Source: Nectonema munidae
Taxonomy: Eukaryota; Nematomorpha; Nectonematoida; Nectonematidae
Length of the DNA stretch: 64,000 nt
Assembly: GCA_030549495.1 (NCBI GenBank)
Contig: JAUIRK010001034.1
Coordinates: 992,001 to 1,056,000 of the forward strand
Reading direction: 5' to 3'
Translations under genes and position numbers: made by a program
Part shown: positions 13,208 to 25,100 of the stretch, in pieces
Position numbering within the stretch: the first letter of the stretch is position 1
Layout of the letters: each line of letters begins with the position of its first letter
The notes under the pieces: generated by a model
What the model was told of the DNA's origin: nothing
The model's input: the letters and a program-made list of their open reading frames with translations, nothing else
Database searches by the model: none

Positions 13208-13447
13208 TTGCGTAAAATTGATAATTCTATATTTATTATAACAGTTGAGAAGGTTCAAAAATCAATAGCTTCTTTGCCTAAGTCAACTGTTAGACGGAGG
13301 TGCAAGGTATGCATTGAGGAAGTTCAAGGAACCGAGCACAAGAAAAGAAAAGCTGGGCTTTCTAAAACATCGTCTGTTTGTAATGTATGCGGTATTTCGC
13401 TTTGTAAAAAACATTCAGTAATAGTATGTCCTGATTGTAATAGTTAG
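13208..13447 (+). pseudogene. piggyBac-like transposase, C-terminal cysteine-rich domain
   Basis: The frame carries RRRCKVC, then CNVCGISLCKKHS and finally CPDC before a TAG stop at 13445-13447. The order C-x2-C, about 24 residues, C-x2-C-x4-C-x2-H, then C-x2-C resembles the zinc-binding tail of piggyBac-type transposases, which follows the DDE core. Nothing of the catalytic core is visible upstream, so only a 3' piece is present. The frame has no in-frame ATG near its start. A single exon of a host zinc-finger protein is the alternative; an AG preceded by a short pyrimidine-poor run at about 13243 gives little support for that. Confidence 0.5.
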
Positions 13448-14084
13448 CCTGTTCAAATATTTTTTAAGTATAATTGTTTCTAATTTTCTGCATGTTTTAT
13501 AATCTTTTTTATCTTTTTATACGTATAATAATTTTGTAAGAAATATTTTTGTTTTTTGAATCTTGGTTATCAAAAAGACAAATTTTCGAATAAAGTTTTT
13601 CCCTTTTTTTCATTTTAGAGAAACGATACGACAACCAAATGATTAGATATAAAAAAATGATCAAATTTTTATTATAAATAAATTATGTTTAAATTTTATC
13701 ATCTTCGTTCATTTGTATATTGTTTGATTATACGTATAAAATTTCTCAAAATGGTCAAACACGAAACTTCAGCTTGTTTCGAGATATTGTATAGTGAATG
13801 GTATAAACGAACTATCTTTCTCCTTTAAATAAAAAATGCCATCAAAATATGCCTCTACAGAGTCCTTGTTTTGTATTTAATTAATTTCATTAAAAAAACG
13901 CCTCATAGAATTCGGTATAAAATCCCGTTTTTAGTTCTATATCATTTTCAGTTATATTTTCTTTTTTTGCAATTTTGATTTGCCTACTTATAATTGTATT
14001 TGTTCTGCGACAAAATAAATTACATATATAGCATCATATAACTATAATCATAAAGTCCTATATTTCGTGTGAAGTGTCATATGT

Positions 14085-14190
14085 CAACCATTTTTTGACA
14101 GGTATGATTAATTTTTATAAAAATAAACATAACTGTTGGATTCAGCCTACTTAAAAATGGGTACATATATGTAAAACACCTGATTTACAA
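14085..14190 (-). repeat. Single family A unit beside family B
   Basis: TTTTGACAGGTATGATTAAT followed by CTTAAAAATGGGTACATATA is the reverse complement of parts of the family A unit of 4636-5547. It lies directly upstream of the family B array, as also happens at 43-45 kb. Confidence 0.6.
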
Positions 14191-14199
14191 ATTTGATTC

Positions 14200-15065
14200 A
14201 CGCTTACAAGTATTTTCAAATTCCAAAAGCAAAAACAATCCATAAATGAAATGCATTTTTGATTTGTTATAAAAATGTGTGTATTTCAGGTAAAATTTGA
14301 ATGAATGTTCTCGTTGTCACATTATAGATGTAAACCGCAAATTTTGTTTTTGGGAACAATTTTTAGAAGTGAACCACAAATTTATTTTAAACTTATAGGT
14401 AATTTTGAACCCAAATGCAAAAACAATCTATAAATGAAATTGACATTGTTGATTTGATATGAAAATGCGTGACAGATTTTAGAAATAAACCGCAACTTTG
14501 TTTCACGCTTATAAGTATTTTCAAATTCTAAATGCAAAAACAATCCATAAATGAAATTGGCATTGTTGATTTGTTATAAAAGCGTATATATTTCATGTAA
14601 AATTTGAATAAATGTTCTCGAAGAAACATTTTAGAAATAAACCACAACTTTGTTTCACACTTATATGTATTTTGAAATCCTAATGCAAAAATAATCCATA
14701 AATGAAATGCATTGTTGATTTGTTATAAAAGCGTGCAAATTTAAAATTTTAATTAATGTTCTCGGAGACAGATTTTAAAAATAAACCGCAACTTTGTTTC
14801 ACATTGATTAGCATTTTCAAAGTCTAAATGCAAAAAGAATTTATAAATGAAATTGCGATTGTTGATTTGTTATAATAATGTGTATATTCCATGTAAAATT
14901 TGAATGAATGTTTTCATAGACTGATTTTAGAAGTAAACCGCAAGTTTGTTACACACTTTTAAGTATTTTCAATTTCTAAATTCCAAAAATGAGTCCAAAA
15001 ATGAAATCAGCATTCCCGATTCGATATAAAAAATATATTTCATGTAAAATTTGACGGTATATTTT
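14200..15065. repeat. Tandem repeat array, family B, about 6 units of about 150 bp
   Basis: Recurring blocks are ATAAACCGCAACTTTGTTTC, ATGCAAAAACAATCCATAAA and GATTTGTTATAAAA. The ATAAATGAA anchor falls at about 14242, 14430, 14547, 14698 and 14843, consistent with units of about 150 bp with some unequal spacing. The reverse complement of the array at 42220-43545 has the same blocks in the same order. Confidence 0.85.
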
Positions 15066-15069
15066 ATTA

Positions 15070-16155
15070 GATATATTTATCATTAATCAAAATTTTGATT
15101 GACATTTAACAACAAGTAACCGTGATTTTGAAAAATTTTTAACTATAAAGTGTTATTTGCTCAAAACTGTATATATTTATAATTTTTCAAACGAATATAT
15201 TATAGAACCAAAGTTATAAGCTTAACTAGAGATACTGTCATAATTTTGCTGAAAAAGTTTAACTTTTGATTTTAATTGAAAGATTTAGGCGTGAAAAGTT
15301 CATTCAACTGCCATGAAAATGGTATTAAAAGATGCAACTATCAATTTTAGGAAATGTCACAAAGTATGGTTGGAAAAGATGTAGCCAATCTGGTACAAGA
15401 GAAAATAGCCCCCCACGTCACTCATAGGGTTAAAAATACTCATTTACAACTATCATATCAATAATTTGTTTATATCCTTATGGAAAAGAATCACACAAAG
15501 AAATATTAATCGGCTTATGAAGCGGATACCCAATATTGGATAAAAATTTGGCCTGAGAAAGTTACATTAAAGATAACTAAATTTAAGGTGAAAAATATAC
15601 CTCTAACTCACTGTGGTTATGAAATTAGAAAATGGCAAAAGAAGAAAAGACTCTCCAACTCAAGAAATATTATCAAAAAAATTTAAAATCACATTAATGT
15701 TGCATTGAAGTGGAATATTATCTTTTCTTATACTGCCTCACAGAGATATGCAGCAAACTTAATTAAATTTATTGTTTTTTATTTCGATTGATAATGACAG
15801 TTATTGTTTTTTATTTACTACTTAAAACTCTCTTTCTTTTTATTCTATTTTTTTCTTTGTCTTTTCTTACTAGGGTTTTAACTTTATAGTACTATCTGAT
15901 GTTTTTAAGCGTATGGATAAAAAACATGCTTTGCAACATTTAGTAGCACGCGCTTGGTGTGTTAATCTTGATATATAGAATAAGATCAAATCACAAAAAA
16001 CACGAATATAAACATCCGAAACTTCAATATAGAAGGCAAGAGATAATCTTATCACATTAAAAAATATTATTAATTAATCAGTTATCACGTTTTTTCCTTA
16101 TTATTTTTATATTCTTCTTCTTCTAATTTAGACTTTTCTAGCTTAACTAATAAAG
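15070..16155. other. Region upstream of CCT5, including a possible 5' untranslated exon
   Basis: No coding exon is seen. Just before the CCT5 start there is a pyrimidine tract, TTCTTCTTCTTCTAATTTAG, ending at 16131, followed by 24 bases and the ATG at 16156. This looks like a 3' splice site, so the first coding exon may be preceded by a noncoding exon and the promoter may lie further upstream. No TATA-type promoter is claimed. Confidence 0.35.
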
Positions 16156-19100
16156 ATGGCGATGGCTGAGGCTCAATTAATTTTTGATGAGTATGGTAGA
16201 CCTATGATAGTTTATAATAATCAAAATAAAAAAAGACTAACTGGATTAGAAGCTTATAAAGTATTCATTTTATATTTGTGTTTTATTTTCAAATATTTTT
16301 TTTTAATTGGGATATTTTGTACTTATGAAATTTACCAAAAATTTTTTTTAATTGCAACGATAAAACATTGAGCAATGATACTATAATTTTGTACAAATGT
16401 CAAGCAATATTTTTTAATCAGTTACTAATGATTACATAAATGTTTCGGTATAAAATTTCTAGTTTAATTTTAGCTTGATTTGCATCTATTATTACAATAC
16501 GCCATAGTATTCACAAGGTTTATTTTAATGATAATCAATATATTCATGTTTGAATTTTAGAATGTTATTTTCAATATTTCTAATTTATATCACCAAACTC
16601 TTATTTGATTAATCATGGCGTGAAGAATGAGTCAGATAAATTTTATATGTATGATAATGGACAACAATAAAAGTCCTTTAGTTTTTCAGGGCGAATTTCT
16701 AACTGTTTGTCCCCTCATACTGGCTATTTGGCCCATATTCAATTTTTCATTGAAAAATCTATTATATATTCTTATTTTATTTGAATGTGTTTTTTCTTAA
16801 ATAAAGTAGTATTGATAATCTTATATCGATATTGAACTTAAATTTTCAACTAGCAATAATTGCACCAACTAACTAAAGAAAATTCTGTGTCTGATTATAT
16901 TTATTGATGTTTTCTAATTTCAAATCATAAAAGTAAATTTCTCCCTCAATAGAACATACCTCACTAAAGTGCGTTTTTGCTTAAAGTGCCCTTACTCTAT
17001 GGCTCCCCTTTTTATTATTGAAGAAAACATGTTCATAAAATATAAAAAAGAACGTAAAAATTGTATACTATTCCAATGTTTTAATAAGTTTCTTTTATAT
17101 TGAAAGTTGTTAAATGCCTCGCGGCAATGAGGAAAAAACCACTCTTCTATAAAATGATGTCCAATTAATCGTTGAATTTAAAAAAGACCAGCACAAGAAA
17201 GATGGCTATAGAATCAGGTAACGATATTTCTATGTACAAACAAAACAGGTTACAAATGGAAACCTTTAATAACACGGTCCAACAAATTTTTGCTACAAGC
17301 TAAAATATTTCATTTTCTAATAGTCTTAAACTGTTATTTTCTAAAAAGTAATCTCTTTATATTCAAAATGCCTCCTATTTTTTGTTATTTGCGTTCTCGT
17401 AAATATATGTACTTATTATCTGTATATATAAAATCACAATACATGTACAAATAAAAGTATGAAAAAACAAATTTATTTTTATATTTATGTTTTTTCTGTG
17501 AATATTTTCTTTTTCTTCTCTATACAATGTCCAACAATAGTCTGCCAGCATATTCCGGCTTGATTTTCCTTTGTAGCGGTTTTCAATTTTTGAAATATCT
17601 TTGTGAAACCTTTCCCCATTTTCATCGCTTACATCTGATCAATTTTCAGAAAAAAACGACAAGTGGGAATCCAAAAAATGGACCTTTAGAGACATGTGAC
17701 AACTAAGCATTTCTTAGGCTTTAATTAATTGAGAGACAATTAATTCGTAGTCTTCAGATTTATGGCGTCCTAAAAAATATTTGCAAACATTTTTGAGACT
17801 TTTCCAAGCATTAGTTTCCAACTCATTAAGGGTCTCGTCAAAGTTTTCATCCTCCATCAATTGCCGTATTTGGGGACCAACTAAAATTCCATCTTTCAAT
17901 TTTGCATCACTTATTTTTGAAAATTTGGCTTTCAAGTATAAAAAACTGGAGCCATCATGCTTGAGGGTTTTAAGAAATTGTTTAACCAACCCGAGTTTAA
18001 TGTGAAGAGACGGCAATATAATTTTTTCTTTATTTACTAAAGGCTTTTTTACTATATTTCCAAAGCCTATTTCAGATCTCGATCTTTCCGGCCAAATTTT
18101 TGTTTGTAATGTTTGTTAGAATCTCGAGAATTTCATAGGCACAGAAAACACATAAATTTAGTGTGACCTGTTTGCAAACTGTTTAAAATTGTCACTACTT
18201 TTAAATCCGCACAGAGAAGCCAATTGTGCTCTTTGTATTTTACTTTTTCTAGTATAAATTTCAGGTTTTCATAGTTTTCTTTTAAAGAGGCTGAATAAGC
18301 GATTGGTATTGATGGCAAAGCATTTCCTATATGTAAGAGTACAGCTTTGGTACTATTAACTGAAGAATCAATAAAAAGTCTCCATTGTGAAGCTTCATAA
18401 AATAAACTTAATTTTTCAAAAAGAGTATAAATATTGCTACAGTAGCACAAATTGTTTTCAAACAAAAAAATTCTTCCAAAACTTCAGACCTTGAACGATA
18501 TTTTGTTATTCTAGTTTCTTTGGTTAAAAGATTCTTATCTTTCAACCGAGAAACTAAAAGTTCATTCTGGTGTTTAGTCAAATTCAAATCTTTAACTAAA
18601 TCATTTAATTCACTTTGATTAAACACCATTGGCTCATTAAATGATGAGTTAGAAAAACGAAATGTTTCATCGCTTCTTTCACTATCAAACTCGGTCTCAG
18701 AGCTTTCTGAAGAAAATTTTGATGAAACTGAGGTGCAATCGGTATAGGAATCTCTTCAGAATGAGTTTATTTTTGTAGTTTGTAGTTTAACTTGCAAACT
18801 TCGTTGCTTTCATCATGTAAGTATGTCATCCCTATCTCTGCTCTACAAACAACGAAAAACATGGGTAACACAATCTGTTTCAATAGTGGTTTATGAATAA
18901 TTTTGTTCCATCTGTTTGACAAAACTTACTATCAATTGGTGAAGAACGAAAGACGATTTTTCTTAATGATCAATGTCGAGGTCATCCGCCTCTTTATCAA
19001 CTTATTAACGATGGAAGAAGTAAATGCGTCACTAACAATAAATAAAATCTAAAAAATTCAACTATGATGCTTGCGATTATACAACTTTTCTTAACTCTAT

Positions 19101-22100
19101 TACCTTGAAGGAAGCAATGTATTTATATGGAACCGCTTGCAATAACGTTATGAAAAAATGTATAAATAATTGTTGGTTTCATGGACTTGGAGATTTCTTC
19201 TCTCAAGGTGATTATACTTCATTGTATGACAGAGAGAGATTTTTCTTTTGTAGTTTACTCAATCAGAAAACATAGACACACAAAATGATCTTGCAAATCG
19301 TGGTTTCGATTTAGATCTTCAAATATTGAAGTATTTAAATAAGGATTACTTTGTCTTAATCTAAAAATGACTTCTTATAACTTCAATTGAGTGTTGTCAA
19401 TACCGCACTCAATTTCTCTCAGCGCAAACACAAAGCTCTAGAGGTTCAATCAAAAATTACTAACTATTTTAAAGCATAAATTTTTGATACTACATATATA
19501 TATTTCCGTGTGTATTTAATAAAGTTAAAAAAATTCCTTTGAACCGTTTTATTTGAATACACTGACATATATAGTGCGGTTTTTTGTCGATCCTATTTCG
19601 CCTATTCTATTGAGGGAAATATAACTTTTGTATGCATGACGTAATGAACTAATAAAATATGTGCACTGCTACCACAAAAAATTGTCAGATATAATATTTT
19701 TTCAAGCTCACCTGATTCCATGCAGTGATGAGTTTATGAAAAGCCATAAATCTCAAAATTATTTGTCTTGCCGATTCAATGAAGGATTTGTTCTCGTCCA
19801 AAGCCGACTCCACTTATTTATAATTTTTAGACTCCGACTTCACCTATTTATAATTATTCGATTTTTACAATCAAAGTTAGTAATTATGCACCGTTAAACT
19901 TTTTAAGAAGCCTTAGAAACACCCAGTTATTTTGGAATCTATAACTAATGCTAAAAGTGTGATGAGATGTGCCTTGACTATTTCAAGGTCGTTTGTGAAT
20001 TTCGATTTTAGACCGTCATTGAATGATGTCCTGAATCTTGCACCCTTCTGCTTTATGTTGCTGCAGCACAAAACGTTTGATATATTTTCTTCAACATAAT
20101 TTATTATAATGTTGTTTTATTGCTTTGTATACTTTTGTGTCTTACATAAAACTTTCTACTAATAAACTGGGCATTGTTCCTTTATAAGGTAGTTGTGTAA
20201 TTATAAAAGATCATTATTTAATTTTATTGAATTTCAACTTTTTTCTATGATTTGCGAAAAGACAACGTTAGACTTTTTAGCTTTCGTTTTTGTAAGTTTG
20301 AACACTAAAGAGAGTGTCTATGAATTAGTTTTTTAATCTAACAATTATGAATATTATAAAATTTAAGTTTAAATTTATAAATGTAAAAAATTTTATTTGA
20401 TTAAAGACTGAATCGGAAATGTTCTCAATCCTAATTGATAAAAAATTATCAGTTTGTTTTTATTATATGAAAGATTTGGTTCTCTTGTTTTGTTAGAAGG
20501 ACTGATGCGATCACGATTACAAACGAAATAATTCGCCTTGATAAAATCGCTGCAGTTATCCACATTTATGGGATTGGGAGCTGAGAGTGGAAGTGTAATG
20601 TAGGGTAACATTAGTGAGGTGTTCATTGGACAAAAATTCTTTAATAATTATAAAAAAAAGTTTCGCCCCTCCCCCCAAATTTTTTTTGAGGATGTATCAA
20701 GCATTTGTATGTTTGAGCATTACATATATTTGATTATTTTCAGTCGCATATTCTTGCTGGAAAATCCTTAGCAGACGTCATTAAAACTTCTCTTGGTCCA
20801 CGAGGCTTAGATAAGATGCTTGTGTCGCCAGATGGTGATGTAAGTATTTCCAATGATGGAGCCACAATCTTGAAAAACATGGATGTTGAGCATCATATCG
20901 CCAAGTTGATGGTTGATCTCTCACAATCTCAAGTATTTAAATTTTCTCATTTCGGTATTTTGTTTTGAAGATTCAAAATGTTCCACGTCTATTTCAATTT
21001 TTCTATTTATATTTGATGAATACATACAGTAATGCCTTGCATAGTGCGCGGGGTTTATTATTACTTATATTTACGAATTTGGCAACAACTGTAAGTTCGT
21101 CAAGGGGAATCATAAATTGACCTCCAACACCGTGGTTTCGCATAGAGTGGGCACTAGAGTGTTCTAAAAAATTAAAAAATAGAAGAAATTTTTTTTGACA
21201 CTCATTGTTTTGTTGTAACAAATTACGTATATAAAATTTTTAAATTATAAATGACGTTTTTTGATCATTTTTTCAATATATGTAGGAATTATGGACTTGC
21301 CAATTTTTATATTAATTTTTTTAAAACATTTATTTGAAACTTATAAAAACAGTATATACTGTATATTCGTAAAAAATTATAAATTTTCAGTTTTTTTGCA
21401 CTAATAATTTCTTTTCTTTGTAATAATTTGTAGAATATATTGGAGTCGATCTTTTTTAATTGTAGAATCAATGTAATCTTGGATCATTTTTATGTATCTT
21501 TCAGCAATATCATTTTCAACCTTTAGGTTTTTAACCTTGTTAAAGACTTTTTATATGACCTTTCAGTCTTGGAATCAGTGCAATAAGTAATTATGTTTCC
21601 TTTCCATAGTCAGAACGATGAAAACCTAAACTAATAAGTGTCTTGATTAATAAATTCTTTTAAGCTTGTCTTTAAATCAAAGGTAACTTTTAAAACATCA
21701 TTTTATTTTCTTTTATTTGTTTCTTTAAAATCTTTAAAATGAAGCAAAGTTGTAAGAAAATCCAAACGATTTCTACAAGATTCAATCGTATCAGCTAAAT
21801 ACAAGCCCGCAGGTTCACTTTTTAAATAATAGCAATGTTTTTTAGCACTAATCAATAACTTCTCAGAAATAATTTTATATTCACGAAATTCCTTTAGAAA
21901 AATTGCTAGTTTTATAGTTTCCAAATCTGAAACTGGTGCGTGTCTGCTAAACTACTTCGAAAAAACGTCATTAAATGAAAACAAGAAATATAAGTACATA
22001 AAATATACATTTTTTAAAGTTTGTGTAAAGAAAGTAATGTCTTCAAATCTTCACAATTTTTAATTATATTTTGCGTAATATAGATAACCAATAAATAAAT

Positions 22101-25100
22101 GCAGTCTGCCATACATCTTGCTTCATGATGTGCTTCTCGCTGTTTGAAATGAAATCTTCCACTAAAATCACTTGAGTAAAATAATACAAGTTGAGTAAGA
22201 TATTTATAATCTCCTTTTTGCAGAATTCTAAACTTTTAAAGCTTTTTGTTCTAGAAATGATTCTTGATAATAATAATAATAATAATAGATATGGCGAAGT
22301 CGGTAATTTTCATGTTCGTAAAAGTAAAATCCAATAAAAATAGGTGATATCTCGACTTTTCAAAACAATTTATTCGAATTTTCGACCTTTACGGTCTTTA
22401 TCAAGAAAATCTAAATGAAAAGTATCAATATCCAATGTTAATTTTTCACGCTTTGTGCATAAGCGATTTTCCCTCTCTCTAGCTGACCTATCTTCCTCTG
22501 TGTTACATTTTCACTTTTCTTACTCACCAAAGTGTGACATCTACGCCAATATCACTTACGCTGGGAAAAAATTTATAAAGAGATGAGGAAATTCAATGTT
22601 TTATTTGAATTAACTGAGCCACACATGGTCCATCATTACTATTTAGTAATACTAACTCGGGCATTTTATTAGCACATAAATCAGTACTATTATTTTCACA
22701 TGTGTGGATTTTCCCATAATCATTCTCGCCCTCACTTATTGCATTTAGTGCTGTAATAAGAATATTCTCTTCACTATACTTTATCCTTTAAGTTTATACA
22801 TTTAAGTTTTCTACAGCTTCAAATTTCAAAAAAAAATTTTTTTCTAAAATTTTAAAATCACATGAAAATATTAATATTTACAGACAGCCAACCAAAATCT
22901 ATAAATTCATCTTCTAAAATTTAGTTTTTTATTACTTGAGGTGTTAGAAGGTTTTGGAAAGAGGTTTTTAAAAATTAATAAACTACATTTTTAGAAAAAT
23001 ATCTTGGTTAATCATTTTTGATGTATAATTGAAAAATGTAGGATATATCTTCTGTTAGTTTATTGATACTGTTATTGATGAGATGGATTCTTTTCAAGTG
23101 TTCAATGAACGATGCGCGCTTGATAGTCAGGGAGTGTGCTGAGAGAAAGTTTATATATGCTACAAAGTTATGTAGCTCATTTTCTCCACTGGTCCAAACG
23201 AAAAATATATCATCAACGTATCTCCTCCATGATATAGGAAAAAGAGGATGTTTAGATATAGTTTTTTCAAGATGGTTCATATAGAGGTTGGATAATATTG
23301 AAGATAACTTTCCGCCCATGGGCAAGCCTTTAACTTGGAGATAGAGGTTATTATTGTGCAAAATTATGTTGTTGTTCAAAGTAAAATTCAATATATCTTT
23401 TAGTAATGGTAGAGATTGTGAGCTAAAAGATTGCAAATCAATGCTTTGACATTGTGTTTCAAAAAAATCTACAGTGAGGTCTGGAAGGGTGTCAAAGGAA
23501 TGGAATTGTAAAGGTCTACGACGTCAAGGCTTACTAGAAGAGAATTGGCAGGAAGACTTTGTTTGAGGAAAGGGCTGTTCGAAAATTCAGAATTATTGTG
23601 TATTGAGTAGGGAAAGATGGTGGTGATTTTTGACAAAGAAGTGTTTATAAGCCAATTAAGTCGCTCAGTTGGAGTGTCGATTGCTGATACTATGCTGCGT
23701 AAAGGTTTGACTTTAGAGCTTTTATGAGTTTTAGGAAGGCCATATATTGAGGCTGGTGATGTATTGCACACAAGTAGGTCGTACATAATTTTCCTGGAAA
23801 TGAGGCCTTTAGTGTGAAGAGTGCGTGAAAATTTATTAGCTTTTTGAATGATTTTGTTAGTGTAAGTCGTTGGATTCGTTATCACTTTGAAGATGACTGA
23901 TTAATTTGTGCATTGTAGGTGCTGCTGTTGAGAATGCACATTTCACCATCTATATCAGATTTGCAATAAAGAAGATCTTTGTTCTTACGGAGCGAATGTA
24001 GTTCATGTAAGGAGTGTTTTGAAATATTTGGAGTTGGGTGAATTCTTGAAGTTGGGAGAGAGGAGATGTAACTTTCTAAGAAGGAGAAGGGTGTGTCTAT
24101 ATGAGGTGTCGGATAATTGTACTTCGTTGTTTGATGAAAAGGATTGTGATTTAATATGTTTATTTTGTCTGAAGAGGAAATTAATGGAACATCTAAATTC
24201 TGAAAGTGATCTTTCTATTGGAGTTTTTGCTTTGTTTTGAAGATTGAAATTAGGCACTCTAGTTTAACTTTGGGGTTTGGAAGATGGAACGAAAATTTAG
24301 GTCCTTTGTTCAAAATAGTATCTTCTTTAATGAAGTTTGACGATAGGTTAGTGTGGTTATTGGTATTCTGTGTACTTCGAGGAAGAGGTTTGGAATCAAT
24401 AAGTTGTTGAAGTTTTTTGTTTTTGTGAAAATTGATATATTTTCTATATTTGAGAATGTAGGTTGTGAAATCTACAAGAAAATCTAGGCTTTTCATGAAT
24501 TGGGAGTGGTTGAGAATTTTTACCATAATTTGTGTATGTTTTATTTTAAGACGATGGAGATAGTTGTAGCAGCCCGCTAATCTTCCTGGCTAATCTATTT
24601 TGTAGGGTGTATCATCTTCTCACTTTTTTGTATCAAAATATACAACTAAATTACAATTTTTCATTTCTTTTGTAATTTCCCCTGCTTCCCTTTTAAAATA
24701 AGATGTTTTATCTCTGAAAATTTTTCTTTTTCACAAACAATTCCTCAGATCTGTAAATATCAGAACAGAATCGTGTTGTTGTACTAACTGTATATTCAAT
24801 AAGCTGATTAGATGTAAGTTCTAAAATAATCCTTTCATCTCCTTTTATTTATTTTTTTTTTATCATTTTCAAATTATTCATTTTATTTTCTATTTAACTG
24901 TCACTATTAAAATCAATTGGTAAATTTTCATCATCCCCGTCAGAGCTAACATATTCTTTTTTTGAATAATTATAATTTCTGTAATTTCTACCTCTGTGAG
25001 TGTTCTTTCTTCTTTTTTGAAATGTTTTTCTATCATTTTCCTTCTACTCTGTATATTTATTTCTTATACTCCTGATCTCCATTGCCCATTTTTGGAATTT

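Larger units (their letters stand above)
16261..20743. other. CCT5 intron 1 with transposon remnants
   Basis: Apart from the two elements listed separately (17490-18780 and 18870-19480), the intron is AT-rich. Near 17114 a frame starts [12 protein letters not shown] on the plus strand, vaguely like the start of a Tc1/mariner-type protein, but it is too short to call. Two similar short phrases (CGACTCCACTTATTTATAAT and CGACTTCACCTATTTATAAT) at about 19806 and 19837 form a short direct repeat. Confidence 0.5.
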
